DNA from: an uncultured Collinsella sp.
Lineage (GTDB): Bacteria > Actinomycetota > Coriobacteriia > Coriobacteriales > Coriobacteriaceae
Assembly: GCA_905211615.1 (NCBI GenBank)
Contig: CAJMBB010000111.1
Coordinates: 1-6,279 of the forward strand
DNA: 6,279 nt
Reading direction: 5' to 3'
Under the pieces are notes generated by a model. That model was not told the origin of the DNA, did no database searches, and worked only from the letters and a program-made list of their open reading frames with translations. Below, one piece after another: positions 4,743 through 6,279 of the stretch. A program made the translations under genes and the position numbers. Every line of letters begins with the position of its first letter. Positions within the stretch are counted from its first letter, which is position 1.

Positions 4743-6179
4743 ATGAATCAGGTGGAGCAGAGCGTTGCCGAGTATGTCGACGAGGTCTGGGAGGATGTCG
4801 TCGCCGATATCGAGCAGCTGGTGAGTTATCCGTCCGTGGCAGTTGCTGCCGATGCAGGGCCCGGCGCGCCGTTTGGCCGCCCGGTCCGTGACGCGCTCGA
4901 CTGCGTGCTCGGCATTGCGCAGAAGCTCGGCTATCAGACGAGCGACGATGAGGGCTATGTGGGCATTGCCGATATCCCTGGCTGCGGCGACAAGCAGCTC
5001 GCGACCATCTGCCACGTGGACGTGGTGCCCGCCGGCCCCGGCTGGAACACCGACCCGTTTGCGATGGAGCGTCGCGAGGGCTGGCTGCTCGGCCGTGGCG
5101 TGATCGACGACAAGGGCCCGGCGGTGTTGTCGCTTTATGCCGGCGCGTACCTGCTCAAGCACGGCATTGTGCCGCGCTATACCTTCCGCGCGCTGCTGGG
5201 CTGCGATGAGGAAGTGGGCATGTCCGACGTTCACCATTATCTGGAGAACCACGCAGACCCCGACTTTTTGTTTACGCCCGATGCCGAGTTCCCGGTCTGC
5301 AATGCCGAGAAGGGCCAGTTTGGGGCGACGTTTGTGAGCCCTAAGATCGATGGCGGGCGCATCGTATCGTGGAGCGGTGCCGAGGCGAGTAACGCTATCC
5401 CGTCGCAGTCCATCTGCGAGCTCGCGATTGCCGCCGATGAGCTGCCGGCGCCGGTCGAGAATGCTGACCGCCTGGAGATCACGGCTCTCGACAATGGTCA
5501 TGTGCAGATTTTCGCCCACGGTATTGGCGGTCACGCCTCGATGCCCGAGGGGACGATCAATGCCGTCGGCCTGATCGTGTCGTATCTGCGCGAGGCCGAG
5601 GACGCGTTTGGTGCACGCGACGAGCGCCTGCTGACGCCTGCCGAGCACGAGTTCGTCAAGTTCCTGGCCTTTGTGCACGCGGATGCCTATGGCCGCGGCC
5701 TAGGTATCGATGCGACGAGTCCGGCGTTTGGCCCGCTTACCTGTAACGCTGGCGTCATCCGCGTGGCGGATGGCCACATCGAACAGGTCATCGACGTGCG
5801 CTTCCCCGATAGCACAAGTGCCGATACCATCCGCGAGCAGCTCGAGCCGCTTGTCGGCCGCTTTGGCGTGACGTGCCAGCTGGGTCGCGCGAAGGTGCCG
5901 TTCTCGGTCTCTGCCGATGATCCGGCCGTGAAGGCGCTTATTTATACCTATAACGAGTTCACCGGCAAGCATGCCGAACCCTTTGCCATGGGCGGCGGCA
6001 CGTACGCGCGCAACTTTGCCCGCGCCGTCTCGTTTGGCCCCGAGGAGACCGACCTGGAGCTGCCCGCATGGGGTGGCCAGATGCACGGCCCCAACGAGTG
6101 CGCCAACGAGGAGCAGCTCAAGCAGGCGCTCAAGATCTATATTGTTGCGATCCTTCGTTTGAATGAATTAGAGCTTTAA
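4743..6179 (+). CDS. M20 family dipeptidase (PepV/Sapep type)
   Basis: PepV-type enzymes are cytoplasmic metallodipeptidases with two metal ions that cut dipeptides taken up by the cell. The 478-residue length fits PepV (about 470). Metal and catalytic residues align with a nearly constant offset to PepV: His91 and Asp93 in CHVDVVPAG, Asp122 in GRGVIDDKGP, Glu156 and Glu157 in GCDEEVGM, Asp180 in TPDAEFP and His448 in MHGPNE. A His264 in GIGGHASMPEG lies in the lid domain, where PepV also uses a histidine for the substrate. Also visible is GGGTYARNF near the C-terminus. There is no signal peptide. The gene probably shares a transcript with the HAD phosphatase upstream. Manganese or zinc preference cannot be told from the sequence. 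Confidence 0.94.
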   Translation: MNQVEQSVAEYVDEVWEDVVADIEQLVSYPSVAVAADAGPGAPFGRPVRDALDCVLGIAQKLGYQTSDDEGYVGIADIPGCGDKQLATICHVDVVPAGPGWNTDPFAMERREGWLLGRGVIDDKGPAVLSLYAGAYLLKHGIVPRYTFRALLGCDEEVGMSDVHHYLENHADPDFLFTPDAEFPVCNAEKGQFGATFVSPKIDGGRIVSWSGAEASNAIPSQSICELAIAADELPAPVENADRLEITALDNGHVQIFAHGIGGHASMPEGTINAVGLIVSYLREAEDAFGARDERLLTPAEHEFVKFLAFVHADAYGRGLGIDATSPAFGPLTCNAGVIRVADGHIEQVIDVRFPDSTSADTIREQLEPLVGRFGVTCQLGRAKVPFSVSADDPAVKALIYTYNEFTGKHAEPFAMGGGTYARNFARAVSFGPEETDLELPAWGGQMHGPNECANEEQLKQALKIYIVAILRLNELEL

Positions 6180-6199
6180 GGTTTCGCGGTTTCCCAATT

Positions 6200-6217
6200 T
6201 AAGTTGCGGTGGAATAG
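6200..6217. repeat. 18-base dispersed word, copy 2
   Basis: This is identical to 2926-2943. Unlike copy 1 no complementary arm is present within the window, so it looks like a half element. It lies between the dipeptidase stop and the stop of the putative minus-strand gene that follows. Confidence 0.8.
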
Positions 6218-6220
6218 TTC

Positions 6221-6279
6221 CTAGAAGGGGGTGCGGACGATTTCTTGGACCGCGCCTAGGCGTATCCAAGCTTCCTGCG
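6221..6279 (-). CDS. Possible C-terminal end of a convergent gene (runs off the window)
   Basis: One minus-strand frame reads QEAWIRLGAVQEIVRTPF and then TAG (6223-6221). The amino-acid composition looks like a real protein C-terminus and the stop is followed by the repeat word seen at another convergent junction. Eighteen codons are too few to name a family, and another minus-strand frame is also open here. Confidence 0.35.
   Translation of the reverse strand, partial: QEAWIRLGAVQEIVRTPF

Noticed and set aside
4722..5678. 318-codon minus-strand open frame opposite the dipeptidase
   Set aside because: It is an antisense shadow; the plus strand carries all catalytic motifs of an M20 peptidase.
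6255..6264. Palindrome GCCTAGGC region as partner arm for the second 18-base word
   Set aside because: It pairs only with itself and does not match the repeat word; it also lies in the putative minus-strand gene.
1..6279. CRISPR array, tRNA, rRNA or defence cluster
   Set aside because: There are no regularly spaced repeats, no tRNA-like cloverleaf and no defence-type proteins apart from the IS transposase.

Overview
The window comes from a high-GC bacterium with codon use dominated by CGC and CTC/CTG. The protein style (a Tgt with a DQCPGYP motif, a DegV family protein, a PepV/Sapep-type M20 dipeptidase) suggests a Coriobacteriia gut actinobacterium, most likely Collinsella. That assignment rests on recall of family style and not on a search.

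Layout. Positions 1-441 (minus strand) hold the first 147 codons of an IS110-family transposase that runs off the window. Its 5' noncoding leader (about 442-543) can fold into several hairpins inside a long-range closing stem, which is where IS110 elements are known to carry a guide (bridge/seek) RNA. The element sits directly upstream of tgt (729-1868, tRNA-guanine transglycosylase), which keeps its own -10 box and ribosome binding site. A 212-bp spacer with several hairpins follows. It ends in an intrinsic terminator whose T-tract almost touches the ribosome binding site of a LOG-family nucleotide phosphoribohydrolase (2081-2839). The LOG gene converges on a minus-strand DegV family gene (3008-3868). 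Two very long inverted repeats fill the 168 bp between them. A divergent control region (3869-4024) with back-to-back -10 boxes and a dyad separates degV from a HAD phosphatase (4025-4687). The phosphatase is followed after 55 bp, probably in one transcript, by an M20 dipeptidase of the PepV/Sapep type (4743-6179). The last 60 bases appear to hold the 3' end of another convergent minus-strand gene.

How the genes relate. The genes are mostly housekeeping: tRNA queuosine modification, nucleotide processing, exogenous fatty-acid binding, phosphatase and dipeptide breakdown. They do not form an evident single pathway. The points worth a second look are noncoding: the IS110 leader RNA candidate, the two long hairpins between LOG and degV, an 18-base word shared by both convergent junctions, the terminator set against the LOG ribosome binding site, and the dyad in the divergent promoter region. 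I found no convincing new multi-gene system.
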